Positions 39,901 through 50,515 of a stretch of DNA of 50,515 nucleotides are shown one piece after another. This DNA is from CAVVYA01 sp964577835. Its GTDB lineage: Bacteria > Pseudomonadota > Alphaproteobacteria > SMXQ01. Every line of letters begins with the position of its first letter. Position 1 is the first letter of the stretch. The DNA lies in assembly GCA_964577835.1 (NCBI GenBank), contig CAZOBN010000015.1:1-50515 (forward strand), written 5' to 3'. Below the pieces are notes generated by a model. The model was not told where the DNA came from and did not search any database. It saw only the letters and a list, made by a program, of their open reading frames with translations. Both the position numbers and the translations under genes were made by a program.

Positions 39901-41988
39901 ATGCGCCCGTCGATCCTCTTCCCGCTGTTCGCCGCCGTAACCACCCTGCCCGGCGTAGGCCCGCGGCTCGGCAAATTGTTCGAGCGGCTCGCCGGCCCTC
40001 ATGTGGTCGATCTCTGCTGGCATCTGCCGACCGGGCTGATCGATCGCCGGTTCGCGCCCAAGGTGGCCGACGCGCCCGATGGCGGCATCGCCACGCTGAC
40101 CTTGCGTGTCGATCGGCACATCCCGCCGCGCAACCGCCGGCTGCCCTACCGGGTGGTCTGTTCCGACGAAACCAGCAGCATCACCCTGGTGTTCTTCCAC
40201 GCCAAGGGCGACTACCTGGAGCGCCAGTTCCCGGTCGGCTCCGTGCGGGTGGTGAGCGGCAAGGTGGAGCGCTATCGCGGCGAACCGCAGATCACCCACC
40301 CCGACCATGTGGCGACCCTCGAAGACCGCGATAAGCTGGCCAGCGTCGAACCGGTCCATGGGCTGACCGCCGGGCTCACACCCAAGGTCGTGGCGAAGGC
40401 CGTGACCGCGGCGCTCGAGCGCGTGCCCGATCTGCCAGAGTGGCTCGATCCGGCCTATCGCGACCGGCATGGCTGGATGTCATGGCGCGACTCCCTGCTC
40501 GCGCTTCATAAGCCGGAGCGCGACGTCGATCTGGTGCCCGAGGCGCTGACCCGGCAGCGGCTCGCTTACGACGAACTGCTCGCCAACCAGCTTACCCTCG
40601 CCCTGGTGCGCGCCCATATGCGACAGCAATCCGGCCGCGCCACCGCCGCGGGCGCCGACGGCCGGCTGCGGCGCAAGGTGCTCGCCGCCCTGCCCTTCAA
40701 GCTGACCGGCTCGCAGGAGCAGGCGGTTCAGGAAATTCTCGCCGACATGAACGAGCCAGCTCGCATGCTGCGCCTGCTGCAGGGCGACGTGGGCAGCGGC
40801 AAGACCGTGGTGGCGTTCCTCGCCATGACCGCGGCGGTCGAGGCCGGTTCCCAGGCCGCTCTGCTGGCGCCGACCGAAATCCTCGCGCGCCAGCATTTCG
40901 CCACCATCGAGCCGCTCGCCCGCGCAGCCGGCATCGAGGCGCGCCTGCTCACCGGAAGGGACAAGGGCGCCGCGCGCAATCGCATCCTCGATGAACTCGC
41001 GTCGGGCGAGGCCCAGGTCGTCGTCGGCACCCACGCCTTGATCCAGGACGATGTCGGCTTCCGCGACCTCGCCTTCATCGTGGTCGACGAACAGCATCGC
41101 TTCGGCGTCGAACAGCGTCTGGCGCTCGCCGCCAAGGGCAAGGCGACCGATGTGCTGGTGATGAGCGCGACGCCGATTCCGCGCACCCTGACGCTGACGG
41201 CTTACGGCGATCTCGACGTGTCGCGCCTGACCGAGAAGCCGGCGGGGCGCCAGCCGGTCGATACCCGCGCCGTGCCGCTCGACCGCCTGGCGGAAGTGTC
41301 CGACGCCGTGGCTCGCGCCATGGACAAGGGCGAAGGCGTCTTCTGGGTCTGCCCGTTGGTCGCGGAATCCGAAGCGATCGACCTCGCCAATGCCGAGGAA
41401 CGCTACGCGCTGCTGGCCAAGATGCATCCCGGCAGGGTCGGCCTGGTGCACGGCAAATTGAAGGCGGCGGAGAAGGATGCCGCGATGGCGGACTTCGCCG
41501 CCGGCCGCACCCAGCTCCTCGTGGCGACCACGGTCATCGAGGTCGGCGTCGACGTGCCGGCCGCCACGGTGATGGTCGTCGAGCACGCGGAGCGGTTCGG
41601 CCTCGCCCAATTGCATCAGTTGCGCGGCCGCATCGGACGCGGCAGCCAAGCGTCGCGCTGCATCCTGCTCTATGCCGCGCCGCTCACCGAGACGGCGAAG
41701 GCGCGGCTCAGGATCCTGCGCGAGACGGACGACGGTTTCCGTATCGCCGAGGAAGACCTGCGCTTGCGCGGCGCCGGCGAGATGTTGGGCACGCGGCAGA
41801 GCGGCCTGCCGGAATTCCATATCGCCGACCTGGCGATTCATGGCGAGCTGCTCGCCGCCGCGCGCGACGACGCGGCCCTGATCATGGCGCGCGACCCCGG
41901 CCTCAAGTCGCGGCGCGGCGAAGCTTTGCGGGTGCTGCTTTATCTGTTCGAGCGGGACGCGGCCGTCGCTTACGCCCGTGCGGGCTGA
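39901..41988 (+). CDS. recG: ATP-dependent DNA helicase RecG
   Basis: The 695-residue branch-migration helicase has the N-terminal wedge/OB domain (FERLAGPHVVDLCWHLP ... VVCSDETSSITLVFFHAKGDYLERQ). Walker A GDVGSGKT is at 295-302 and DEQH at 396-399, followed by LVMSATPIPRTLT, VIEVGVDVPAATVMV and LHQLRGRIGRG. It restarts collapsed forks and unwinds junctions and R-loops. Divergent from sdhE-mfd. Confidence 0.96.
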   Translation: MRPSILFPLFAAVTTLPGVGPRLGKLFERLAGPHVVDLCWHLPTGLIDRRFAPKVADAPDGGIATLTLRVDRHIPPRNRRLPYRVVCSDETSSITLVFFHAKGDYLERQFPVGSVRVVSGKVERYRGEPQITHPDHVATLEDRDKLASVEPVHGLTAGLTPKVVAKAVTAALERVPDLPEWLDPAYRDRHGWMSWRDSLLALHKPERDVDLVPEALTRQRLAYDELLANQLTLALVRAHMRQQSGRATAAGADGRLRRKVLAALPFKLTGSQEQAVQEILADMNEPARMLRLLQGDVGSGKTVVAFLAMTAAVEAGSQAALLAPTEILARQHFATIEPLARAAGIEARLLTGRDKGAARNRILDELASGEAQVVVGTHALIQDDVGFRDLAFIVVDEQHRFGVEQRLALAAKGKATDVLVMSATPIPRTLTLTAYGDLDVSRLTEKPAGRQPVDTRAVPLDRLAEVSDAVARAMDKGEGVFWVCPLVAESEAIDLANAEERYALLAKMHPGRVGLVHGKLKAAEKDAAMADFAAGRTQLLVATTVIEVGVDVPAATVMVVEHAERFGLAQLHQLRGRIGRGSQASRCILLYAAPLTETAKARLRILRETDDGFRIAEEDLRLRGAGEMLGTRQSGLPEFHIADLAIHGELLAAARDDAALIMARDPGLKSRRGEALRVLLYLFERDAAVAYARAG

Positions 41989-42042
41989 CGCCGTTTGCGA
42001 TAGGCTGACCGCTTCCGATCACGCCGGACGCGGAGAGCACCC

Positions 42043-42561
42043 ATGCTGGCTCGCTGCTGTCGCATTGCCGCAATTGTCCTCGGCACGTTCGCCACGGGAT
42101 GTTCGATGCCCGGGGCGACGTCGCAACGCGAGACGACTTTCGCGCCGCAGCGCTTCTGCCGGGATGTCATCCAGACTTTGGCGACGGGCGACAAAGCCGG
42201 CGCCGAGCGTGTTTTCAGGAATGCGGCGGGTCCGGCGGTAGACCGCGATACCCTGAAAACGGACATCGACAAAACCGTCGATGCTATTTTCAGTGTCATC
42301 GTGGTGCGGACGAACGGGCTGCCGCTCGGTTACGCGGAAACGCTCGTTACGCCTGCGCCCGAAGGGCACGTATCGACCATCGAGCGATGGCAGTCGCGCA
42401 ACAACGTGAATGTCTATTTCGGTTGCAGCGTGCGGGCCGAGCCGGCCGGCGCGCTACCGCGCATCTATATCCACGTCAGCGACACGGCGCGGGCGGCGCG
42501 AAGATCGATGGACGATTTCCATCGAGCGGGTCAGCGCGCGCTCGGCGGAATCGAGGTGTGA
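42043..42561 (+). CDS. Small exported protein, possible lipoprotein
   Basis: The 172-residue protein has a hydrophobic start RIAAIVLGTFATGC, an imperfect lipobox. The mature domain (FCRDVIQTLATGDKAGAERVFRNAAG ... GYAETLVTPAPEGHVSTIERWQSRNNVNVYFGCSVRAEPAG) is soluble and of unknown fold. Two cysteines remain in the mature part. GGAGAG lies 6 nt before the ATG. It converges with the DUF502 gene, 4 bp away. Confidence 0.65.
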   Translation: MLARCCRIAAIVLGTFATGCSMPGATSQRETTFAPQRFCRDVIQTLATGDKAGAERVFRNAAGPAVDRDTLKTDIDKTVDAIFSVIVVRTNGLPLGYAETLVTPAPEGHVSTIERWQSRNNVNVYFGCSVRAEPAGALPRIYIHVSDTARAARRSMDDFHRAGQRALGGIEV

Positions 42562-42565
42562 GGGG

Positions 42566-43351
42566 TTACGACCCGGTGCGCTTCTGCGGACTGGGCGGTA
42601 CTTCGAGCGGCAGTTCGGGAACAGCCTTCGGGCGCCGGTCGGGCGGCGTCACGATGCCGCCGGACACGATCATCTTGATGCCCTCCTCCACCGTCATGGA
42701 CAGTTCGACGACGTCTTCCCTCGGCAGGAACAGAAGGAAGCCCGAGGTCGGATTGGGCGTCGTCGGCACGAACACGTTCACCACCTCCTGCTCGGTGTAA
42801 TGCTGCACCTCGCCGACCGTCGTGCCGGTGATGAAGCCGAGCGTCCAGATGCCTTGGCGCGGATATTCGATCAGGACGACGCTGCGGAACGCATTGCCCT
42901 TGCTCGACAGCACGGTCTCGAAGATTTGCTTTGTGGCGCCGTAGATGCCGCGCACCACCGGCATGCGCGCCATCACCCGGTCGCTGAGATGGAGGAAGTA
43001 GCGGCCGAGCAAGCTGGCTGTCAGCGCCCCGATGGTGGTCAGGCCGATGAGCACGATCAGCAGCCCCATGCCGGGAATGCCGAACGGCAGGTAGGTTTCC
43101 GGCAGATAGCGCGTCGGGATCAGGGGCGTGATGGCGCTGTCGACCGAATGGATGACGATCCAGGTGACATACAGGCTGACGACGGTCGGCGCCGTCACCA
43201 GGAGCCCGGTCAGGAGCCAGGTCCGCAGGCGGCCGACCAAGCCCGGACGGCCATTCTTATGGATATCGTGGAGCGAGCTTTGCGTGGCGGCCGCTGCGGC
43301 ACGAACGCGGTCCAACTCTTCTGCCACGCGCCTCTCCCAATTCACGCTCAT
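42566..43351 (-). CDS. DUF502 membrane protein
   Basis: The 261-residue protein has two membrane segments, LRTWLLTGLLVTAPTVVSLYVTWIVI and GIPGMGLLIVLIGLTTIGAL. The characteristic cytosolic domain follows: RMPVVRGIYGATKQIFETV, SVVLIEYPRQGIWTLGFITG and NVFVPTTPNPTSGFLLFLPREDVVELSMTVEEGIKMIVSGG. This is DUF502, function unknown. I chose ATG 43351; the longer frame to 43411 has no site. Confidence 0.9.
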   Translation of the reverse strand: MSVNWERRVAEELDRVRAAAAATQSSLHDIHKNGRPGLVGRLRTWLLTGLLVTAPTVVSLYVTWIVIHSVDSAITPLIPTRYLPETYLPFGIPGMGLLIVLIGLTTIGALTASLLGRYFLHLSDRVMARMPVVRGIYGATKQIFETVLSSKGNAFRSVVLIEYPRQGIWTLGFITGTTVGEVQHYTEQEVVNVFVPTTPNPTSGFLLFLPREDVVELSMTVEEGIKMIVSGGIVTPPDRRPKAVPELPLEVPPSPQKRTGS

Positions 43352-43450
43352 ACCATCCGACAGTGCAGTAGGGACAAGCGGCAGCGAAACAGGCTGCTGC
43401 CGGACGTCCACTGTGTCGGAATCGCCTTAATATAAGCTTTATCGGCCGGT

Positions 43451-44269
43451 CTAGACCAGACTTAGGAACATCCGGGTGGCAACCACCCCCAGAAAGCCGG
43501 CAAAGGCGCGGCGCAGCGCGGTCTGGCTGACGCTATGGGCGATCCTGGCGCCGAACGGAACGGTCCATAACATGGTGGGCAGCAGCAGCGCCGAGGCCAG
43601 CAGGTTGACGTAGCCCAGGCTCAACGGCGGCAGGTCGGGATGGCCCCAGCCGGCGACGATGAAGCCGATGGCGCCCGGCAGGCTGACCACCAGGCCGATC
43701 GCCGAGGCGGTCCCCACGGCGCGATGAATCGGCACATTGAACAGGGTCATGGCCGGCACGCCCAGGGTGCCGCCGCCGATGCCCATCATGACCGAGATGG
43801 CGCCGATCGAGCTGCCGAGCAGCCCGAGTCCGAGGCCGCTCGGCAGGCGGTCGGAAATCCGCCAGGTATCCCGGCGGAAGGCCATGTAGAGCGCCACGAC
43901 GAACGCGGCAGTGCCGAACACGGCGGTCAGCACCTGCCCCTTGATCGGACCGGCAATGAGGGCTCCGACCACCACCCCGGCGAACACCGGTGGCCCCAGC
44001 TTGCGCAGCAGGTCCTTGTCGACGGCGCCCCGCTTGGCATGGGCGCGCGCCGAGGTGATCGAGGTGGGGATGATGGTGGCGAGGGAGGTGCCGACCGCCA
44101 AATGCATGCGGATCGCCGGATCGATCCCGAGCAGGCCGAAGATCTCGAACATGACCGGCACGGTGACGATGCCGCCACCCACCCCGAGCAGCCCGGAAAC
44201 GACGCCAGCCAGGGCGCCGGCCGCGGTCAAGGCCACCACGGCCGTCGCCAGAAAAGACATATCTTCCAT
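43451..44269 (-). CDS. Sulfite exporter TauE/SafE-family permease
   Basis: The 272-residue protein has about eight membrane segments. It has the two half-repeats LAGVVSGLLGVGGGIVTVPVMF and SIGAISVMMGIGGGTLGVPAMTLF, the TauE/SafE fingerprint (Pfam TauE). Other segments include LPGAIGFIVAGWGHP and LLPTMLWTVPFG. The family exports sulfite, sulfoacetate or other small sulfur compounds and organic acids; this substrate is unknown. GAGGGG precedes ATG 44269. No sulfur-metabolism genes are nearby. Confidence 0.9.
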   Translation of the reverse strand: MEDMSFLATAVVALTAAGALAGVVSGLLGVGGGIVTVPVMFEIFGLLGIDPAIRMHLAVGTSLATIIPTSITSARAHAKRGAVDKDLLRKLGPPVFAGVVVGALIAGPIKGQVLTAVFGTAAFVVALYMAFRRDTWRISDRLPSGLGLGLLGSSIGAISVMMGIGGGTLGVPAMTLFNVPIHRAVGTASAIGLVVSLPGAIGFIVAGWGHPDLPPLSLGYVNLLASALLLPTMLWTVPFGARIAHSVSQTALRRAFAGFLGVVATRMFLSLV

Positions 44270-44460
44270 GCAGTCCCCTCGCGAAGAGCCCGAATGAATC
44301 AGGTCTGCCGCGGGAAAGCAACAGCGAGGGACCGTCGCGCCACGGGCGCCTATGCATAAAAAGAACATGCGGTGCGCAGGGAACCTCCGCTGTTCACGAC
44401 CATTGAAGGAGAGGAAACGGGCCGCTATGCGCCGTCCGTCCGCTCCCCAGGAGACCCGCG

Positions 44461-44772
44461 ATGCTCCAAGCCTCCGCCACCAATCTGATCGCCATGACCT
44501 TGCTGCTCGGCGCGTCTTCGGCCGGCCAGGCGCCGCAGCACGGCAACCAGGTTCAGAACCGCGCCGCTCAGATCGAGCAGGCCGCCAAGATGCGGTCGCG
44601 TGGCGTGCCCCAGACGGAGGCGGCCAAGGCCCAAATCATCGATCGCAGCGCCGTTCAGCCCGCTCTACCAGCAGAGCCGCTTCCGGGTGGCGCCACCGCA
44701 ACCGGCAACAAGTCGGATGCCGCGGTCGCGGACAGCGGCTCGGTGGCGGCAGTCACCGCGACGGCGCCGTAG
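44461..44772 (+). CDS. Small exported protein, ends at an in-frame amber codon
   Basis: The 103-residue reading frame has a signal peptide (ATNLIAMTLLLGASSAGQA). The mature part is A/Q/S-rich (VQNRAAQIEQAAKMRSRGVPQTEAAKAQIIDRSA). AGGAG lies 7 nt before the ATG. It stops at TAG 44770-44772, but the same frame continues for 61 proline-rich codons to TAA at 44956-44958 (see next entry). No family recognised. Confidence 0.6.
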   Translation: MLQASATNLIAMTLLLGASSAGQAPQHGNQVQNRAAQIEQAAKMRSRGVPQTEAAKAQIIDRSAVQPALPAEPLPGGATATGNKSDAAVADSGSVAAVTATAP

Positions 44773-44958
44773 AGTCCGCCCGGGCGAACGGAAATCATTC
44801 CGCCGAGCCGCTACGAGCTGAGCGACGATCCGATCGTGCCTGACGTGCCGACCCCGCCGTTCGATCGGCCGTGGCCCCCCGGCATGCTGCCCGGCGGCGC
44901 GCTGGCTCCGATCGGTCCGGGCACGAGTCCGGCCAATAGTCCGGGCAGCTATCCGTAA
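44773..44958 (+). other. In-frame coding extension after the TAG of 44461-44772
   Basis: After the amber codon the frame reads SPPGRTEIIPPSRYELSD, continues through DVPTPPFDRPWPPGMLPGG and ends TSPANSPGSYP, then TAA. The composition (proline-rich with DDPIVPDV) looks like a natural C-terminal tail. This implies one 165-codon gene interrupted by a point change, a sequencing error, or a readthrough stop. Confidence 0.55.
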
Positions 44959-45020
44959 CTTTGACCGGTTGACGGATCGGAAGGCGCCGCGGGCCCCTAT
45001 TCGGTGCCACCCTTTTCCCG

Positions 45021-45323
45021 CTAGATCAGCGATTCCGTGCGCGCCACTTCGAACGCGCGCATGGAGGGGGGCGCCGCCAGCATCGCCAAGGCGGCTTGCA
45101 GAAACGCCTGGGTGTAGGGCTGCGCCATATGCGCGTCGATGTCGGCGCGCGAGCGCCACTCCTCCACGAAGGTCATGCGGCCGGGATCGACGGGGTCTTC
45201 GAAACAGCCATAGGCGATGTTGCCCGGCTCGGCCCGTGTCGCCCGTCGCAAGTCGGCCGCGCCGGCGATGAACGTGTCGCGATGCTGAGGCTGTACGCTG
45301 CAATAGATGACGACGATGAACAT
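45021..45323 (-). CDS. ABM-family monooxygenase (YgiN-like)
   Basis: The 100-residue protein is an antibiotic biosynthesis monooxygenase-type ferredoxin-like fold: MFIVVIYCSVQPQHRDTFIAGAADLRRATRAEPGNIAYGCFEDPVDPGRMTFVEEWRSRADIDAHM. Members include quinol monooxygenases and heme-degrading enzymes; they act as dimers with a small cofactor-free active site. The start at ATG 45323 is clear. It stands alone, with no clue to substrate. Confidence 0.88.
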   Translation of the reverse strand: MFIVVIYCSVQPQHRDTFIAGAADLRRATRAEPGNIAYGCFEDPVDPGRMTFVEEWRSRADIDAHMAQPYTQAFLQAALAMLAAPPSMRAFEVARTESLI

Positions 45324-45457
45324 GGCTGCGCCCCGCCGCAGGTGGAACCCGGGCCGCCCGGAATTGGGCCGCCCGGGTTCCAGCTTAGCGCCGACGCGAC
45401 CCGATCATAAGGTCCAATCGGTCCCTAAACGCCCGCTTCCAAGGCTCCGCCCTGGAA

Positions 45458-46207
45458 CTATCTGGACAGTTCCAGGAGCTCGAACCACGCCTGGCGCCGC
45501 AATTTTTCGGAGTGAAACAGGAAACGGTCCAACCCTTCCATTCGGCGCATCAGCGACGGGAAGGGCATGGCCGCGGCCGCCAAGGTCGTGAGACCGAAGG
45601 CCGTTACCTGAATGCCAGAAAAAAAATTCGCTGCCAGCCGCAGGTCGGCGGCGACGAGCGGATGCTCGTCCGGGGTGCGGAGTTCGGGCGTGCGTCGGCG
45701 ATACCAATTGATCAGAGGATTGTGGCCCATCGGCTCATAAAAGATCGCCAGGCCGCCCGGCTTGAGTACCCGGACGATCTCGGCAAAGCACGCGGCAAGA
45801 TCGAGGTGGTGAAGAATCGCGCGGCCGAACACGAGGTCGAAGGTGCCATCCGCAAAGGTCATGCGTTCGGCATCCATCTCGTGGAAGTAAGCATTGCCAT
45901 AGCCGCGCGCCTGTGCGCCTTGCCGGGCTTCAGCGATGGCATGGTCGGAAATATCGATGCCGTGGAACTCGCGGGCAATGGCCGGCAACGCGAGCTGCCG
46001 CAAGGACAGTTCGCCATCCGCGCAACCATATTCGAGAACGATCTTTTCGGCGGCGGCCAGGCACACCTTGTCGTTTTGCAATTGCTCGCCGCTGCGCACG
46101 GCCGCATACCAGCGGCCAACTCCCGCGCGCTGTTTGTCGGAATGGATGGCGTTATGGAACTCCCGCTCCGTTTGGAGGCGGGTCGTGGAATCGCCGGTGC
46201 GATTCAA
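45458..46207 (-). CDS. Class I SAM-dependent methyltransferase
   Basis: The 249-residue protein has motif I (VLEYGCADGELSL), motif II (HGIDISDHAIAEA), and GTFDLVFGRAILHHLDLAACFAEIVRVLKPGGLAIFYEPM, the last strands of a Rossmann methyltransferase (Methyltransf_11/25 type). The C-terminal part after residue 170 is its own helical cap, of the kind found in small-molecule methyltransferases. The acceptor is unknown. The gene lies between the ABM gene and tRNA-Lys. Confidence 0.9.
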   Translation of the reverse strand: MNRTGDSTTRLQTEREFHNAIHSDKQRAGVGRWYAAVRSGEQLQNDKVCLAAAEKIVLEYGCADGELSLRQLALPAIAREFHGIDISDHAIAEARQGAQARGYGNAYFHEMDAERMTFADGTFDLVFGRAILHHLDLAACFAEIVRVLKPGGLAIFYEPMGHNPLINWYRRRTPELRTPDEHPLVAADLRLAANFFSGIQVTAFGLTTLAAAAMPFPSLMRRMEGLDRFLFHSEKLRRQAWFELLELSR

Positions 46208-46398
46208 TGCTGTCTCCCCTTGCCGTTGTCGAGTGTCACAATGCGCATAACAGGGATGAGCACGTGGACGACATCCGTTCGACGGAAACGCTACGACCGG
46301 GTGATGGATCCATTCATCTTTGATATCGGTCGCGGTGACAATCGATTTTGACCGGTTCCCACGATGCGATGAGGATCGGATCTAAGACGTTGTTTTCT

Positions 46399-46474
46399 TG
46401 GTGAGCGCGCCGGGATTCGAACCCGGGACCCTCTGATTAAAAGTCAGATGCTCTACCGACTGAGCTACGCGCTC
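46399..46474 (-). tRNA. tRNA-Lys (anticodon UUU)
   Basis: The 76-nt gene has acceptor GAGCGCG/CGCGCTC, D-arm GCTCAGTCGGTAGAGC, anticodon stem TCTGA-CTTTTAA-TCAGA with TTT at 46439-46441, T-arm CCGGGTTCGAATCCCGG and an encoded CCA. All four arms pair fully. Confidence 0.98.
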
Positions 46475-46697
46475 CCAGGGCGTGGGAGGCGCCACCATAA
46501 GTACCCCTCCCCGCGGAATCAACCGCCATGATGGAGTCCGTGATGGGGCCAATCAGGCGCCGCCGGGCACATCGGCGCCAGCCCGGCTACCAAGCGCTGG
46601 CCCGCGCATATCGATCCCTCTCGGGCGGAGCGGCTCGATCTGGTATTGTGCCGGCCCGCGGGCCGGAAGGCCCTGGTTTCCTGGAGTCGCGTGTCGC

Positions 46698-47480
46698 ATG
46701 AACAACAGGTTTGGCTTGTGGGTTCTGATCGCCGTCGGGCTGTTCGGTATCGCGGTCGGTTGCTTCGCCATCGTGGTGTTCCGTCCGTCCCTGTTGAGCG
46801 GCCATGTCACCGAGGCCATGGTGCGCGACACCCTGCGCGCCAACCCGGAACTCGTGCTCGAGGCCCTGCAGGTGCTGCAGGACCGCCAGGCCGACGTACA
46901 ACGGACGCAGGGCCGCGACGCCATCATGGCCAATCGGGACGCGCTGCTGAATGACCCCAACTCCTACGTTGCCGGCAATCCCGAGGGCGACGTCACCCTG
47001 GTCGAATTCTTCGACTACCGTTGCCCCTACTGCCGCCGGTCGATGGCGACCGTCGCCGCCCTGATCGAACAGGATCCCAAGCTGCGCGTGGTCTACAAGG
47101 AATTCCCGATCCTCGGCACGCAATCCGTGATCGCGGCCCGCCTCGCGGTCGCGGCGCGAAAGGACGCGCGCTACGAGGCGCTGCACGACGCCCTGATGAC
47201 GGCGCCCACGCCGCTCGACGAAGATACGGTGCTGGGAATCGCCGCCGATCTCGGGCTCGACCGGGCAGCCATGGCCGCGGCGATGAAGACGCCGGAGGTC
47301 GAGAATATCCTTCGGGCCAATCACGCGCTGGCGCGCGATCTCGGTATCGCCGGCACCCCGGCCTTCGTCATCGGCGATACCCTGGTGCCCGGCGTCGCCA
47401 GCCTGGACGACCTCAAGGCCCTGGTGGCCGCGGTGCGTGCCCGCGGTGGCGATCGGGCGCTCACTCGTTCCGCCGGCTAG
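46698..47480 (+). CDS. Membrane-anchored DsbA-family thiol oxidoreductase
   Basis: The 260-residue protein has one N-terminal membrane segment (FGLWVLIAVGLFGIAVGCFAIVVF), then an external thioredoxin-like domain with DYRCPYCRRS (C109-P-Y-C112) and GTPAFVIGDTLVPG, with the cis-Pro in GTPA. The DsbA/ScsC/BcdA-like group acts on exported proteins. I chose ATG 46698 with TGGAG about 11 nt before; the longer frame contains low-quality upstream sequence. The end is 16 bp from convergent coaD. Confidence 0.9.
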   Translation: MNNRFGLWVLIAVGLFGIAVGCFAIVVFRPSLLSGHVTEAMVRDTLRANPELVLEALQVLQDRQADVQRTQGRDAIMANRDALLNDPNSYVAGNPEGDVTLVEFFDYRCPYCRRSMATVAALIEQDPKLRVVYKEFPILGTQSVIAARLAVAARKDARYEALHDALMTAPTPLDEDTVLGIAADLGLDRAAMAAAMKTPEVENILRANHALARDLGIAGTPAFVIGDTLVPGVASLDDLKALVAAVRARGGDRALTRSAG

Positions 47481-47496
47481 CTTATCGGCCGCGGTC

Positions 47497-48034
47497 TCAG
47501 GTTCTCTCGTTGGCGAAGTGTTTGTTGAGGTGCGCGGCGACCCGCGGCGGCACGAACTGGGAGATGTCGCCGCCGAGCCGGCAGATCTCCTTGACGAAGC
47601 GCGACGAGATGAACTGATGGCGCTCGGAGGCCATGAGGAACATGGTCTCGATCTTCGAATTCAGCCGGGTGTTCATGCCGGCCATCTGGAATTCGTATTC
47701 GAAATCGGTGACGGCGCGCAGGCCGCGGAAGATCACCGTGGCGCCCATCGACTGGGCGAAGTTGATCAGCAGGTTGTCGAACGAGCGCACCTCGATCTTC
47801 GCCATGTTGTGCGCCCCATTGCCGCCTGCGGCGCCGTTGCCGTTCTTGGCGAGGTCGGCGACCTCCGCCTCGACCATCTCGACGCGCTCGGCCAGATTGA
47901 ACGCGGGGCCCTTGCCGTCGTTCGCCGCGATGGCGACGATCAGCTTGTCGACCACGCGGGTCGAGCGCTGGATGATGTCGATATGGCCGTAGGTGATCGG
48001 ATCGAAGGTGCCGGGATAGACGCCGACGCGCAGA

Positions 48035-48042
<8 letters not shown>
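47497..48042 (-). CDS. coaD: Phosphopantetheine adenylyltransferase with an Asn/Gly-rich insert
   Basis: The 181-residue enzyme makes dephospho-CoA. It has GVYPGTFDPITYGHIDIIQ with T17-x-G-H20, IFRGLRAVTDFEYEFQMAGMN, and ISSRFVKEICRLGGDISQFVP near the end. The family is normally about 160-170 residues; here residues 64-80 hold an insert, DLAKNGNGAAGGNGAHN, in a surface loop. The start (ATG 48042) overlaps the gyrA end by 8 nt, so translation is coupled to gyrA. Confidence 0.93.

Positions 48043-50515
<2,473 letters not shown>

Overview
This is a GC-rich draft scaffold (one run of 10 N at 14246-14255) from an alphaproteobacterium. The evidence is the gene order tmk-holB-metG ... tatD-MBL hydrolase, the mfd-sdhE-recG cluster, HWE/HisKA_2 kinase and PAS_5 families, two orphan TctC-type binding proteins and many short CTTGA-centred palindromes. 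A Rhodospirillales or Hyphomicrobiales-like lineage is my inference; no rRNA or marker in the window settles it.

Layout. 1-1848: 3' end of a 3-hydroxyisobutyrate dehydrogenase-like gene, a nested inverted-repeat element, mazG and a small secreted protein. 2059-19243, all on the minus strand except the HNH gene: a cell-wall and housekeeping line reading right to left mltB, rlpA, dac, tmk, holB, metG, then an 8 kb insertion, then tatD and a PhnP-like MBL hydrolase. In related genomes metG and tatD are normally neighbours. Here the gap holds a MazE/MazF-type toxin-antitoxin pair, an HNH endonuclease, a TctC binding protein, two tandem bicupin proteins, an orphan receiver protein and a DHPDC-like binding protein. 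A decayed copy of the metG 3' end (10071-10133) and one of the tatD 5' end (4894-5064) lie inside it. This is the most interesting structure I found.

19427-26723: DUF6961 and DUF599 proteins, a second TctC protein, a PEP-CTERM surface protein with a sigma-54-like promoter and a clear terminator, a glycosyltransferase, about 0.9 kb with no gene, then a zinc metallopeptidase / ATP-grasp ligase pair. 26826-30123 is accessory DNA: an unknown zinc-ribbon protein, a HigBA toxin-antitoxin system with a palindromic operator, a broken large serine recombinase, and a tRNA-Ser whose 3' end is repeated exactly 100 bp away. 30226-35694: small unknown proteins, a sensorless HWE-type kinase, a PAS_5 protein, a pentapeptide-repeat protein and a DsbA-family oxidoreductase. 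35940-41988: mfd, sdhE and divergent recG. 42043-50515: small membrane and envelope proteins, a TauE-type exporter, a gene with an in-frame amber codon, an ABM monooxygenase, a methyltransferase, tRNA-Lys, a membrane-anchored DsbA, coaD, and gyrA running off the right end.

Functional themes. Replication, repair and translation genes (holB, tmk, mfd, recG, gyrA, metG) and envelope genes (dac, rlpA, mltB) form the conserved backbone. Two toxin-antitoxin modules, the HNH gene and the recombinase wreck mark mobile inserts. The bicupin and TctC genes look like carboxylate or aromatic-acid catabolic cargo, but no substrate can be read from the sequence. All alignments, identities and counts below were done by eye.
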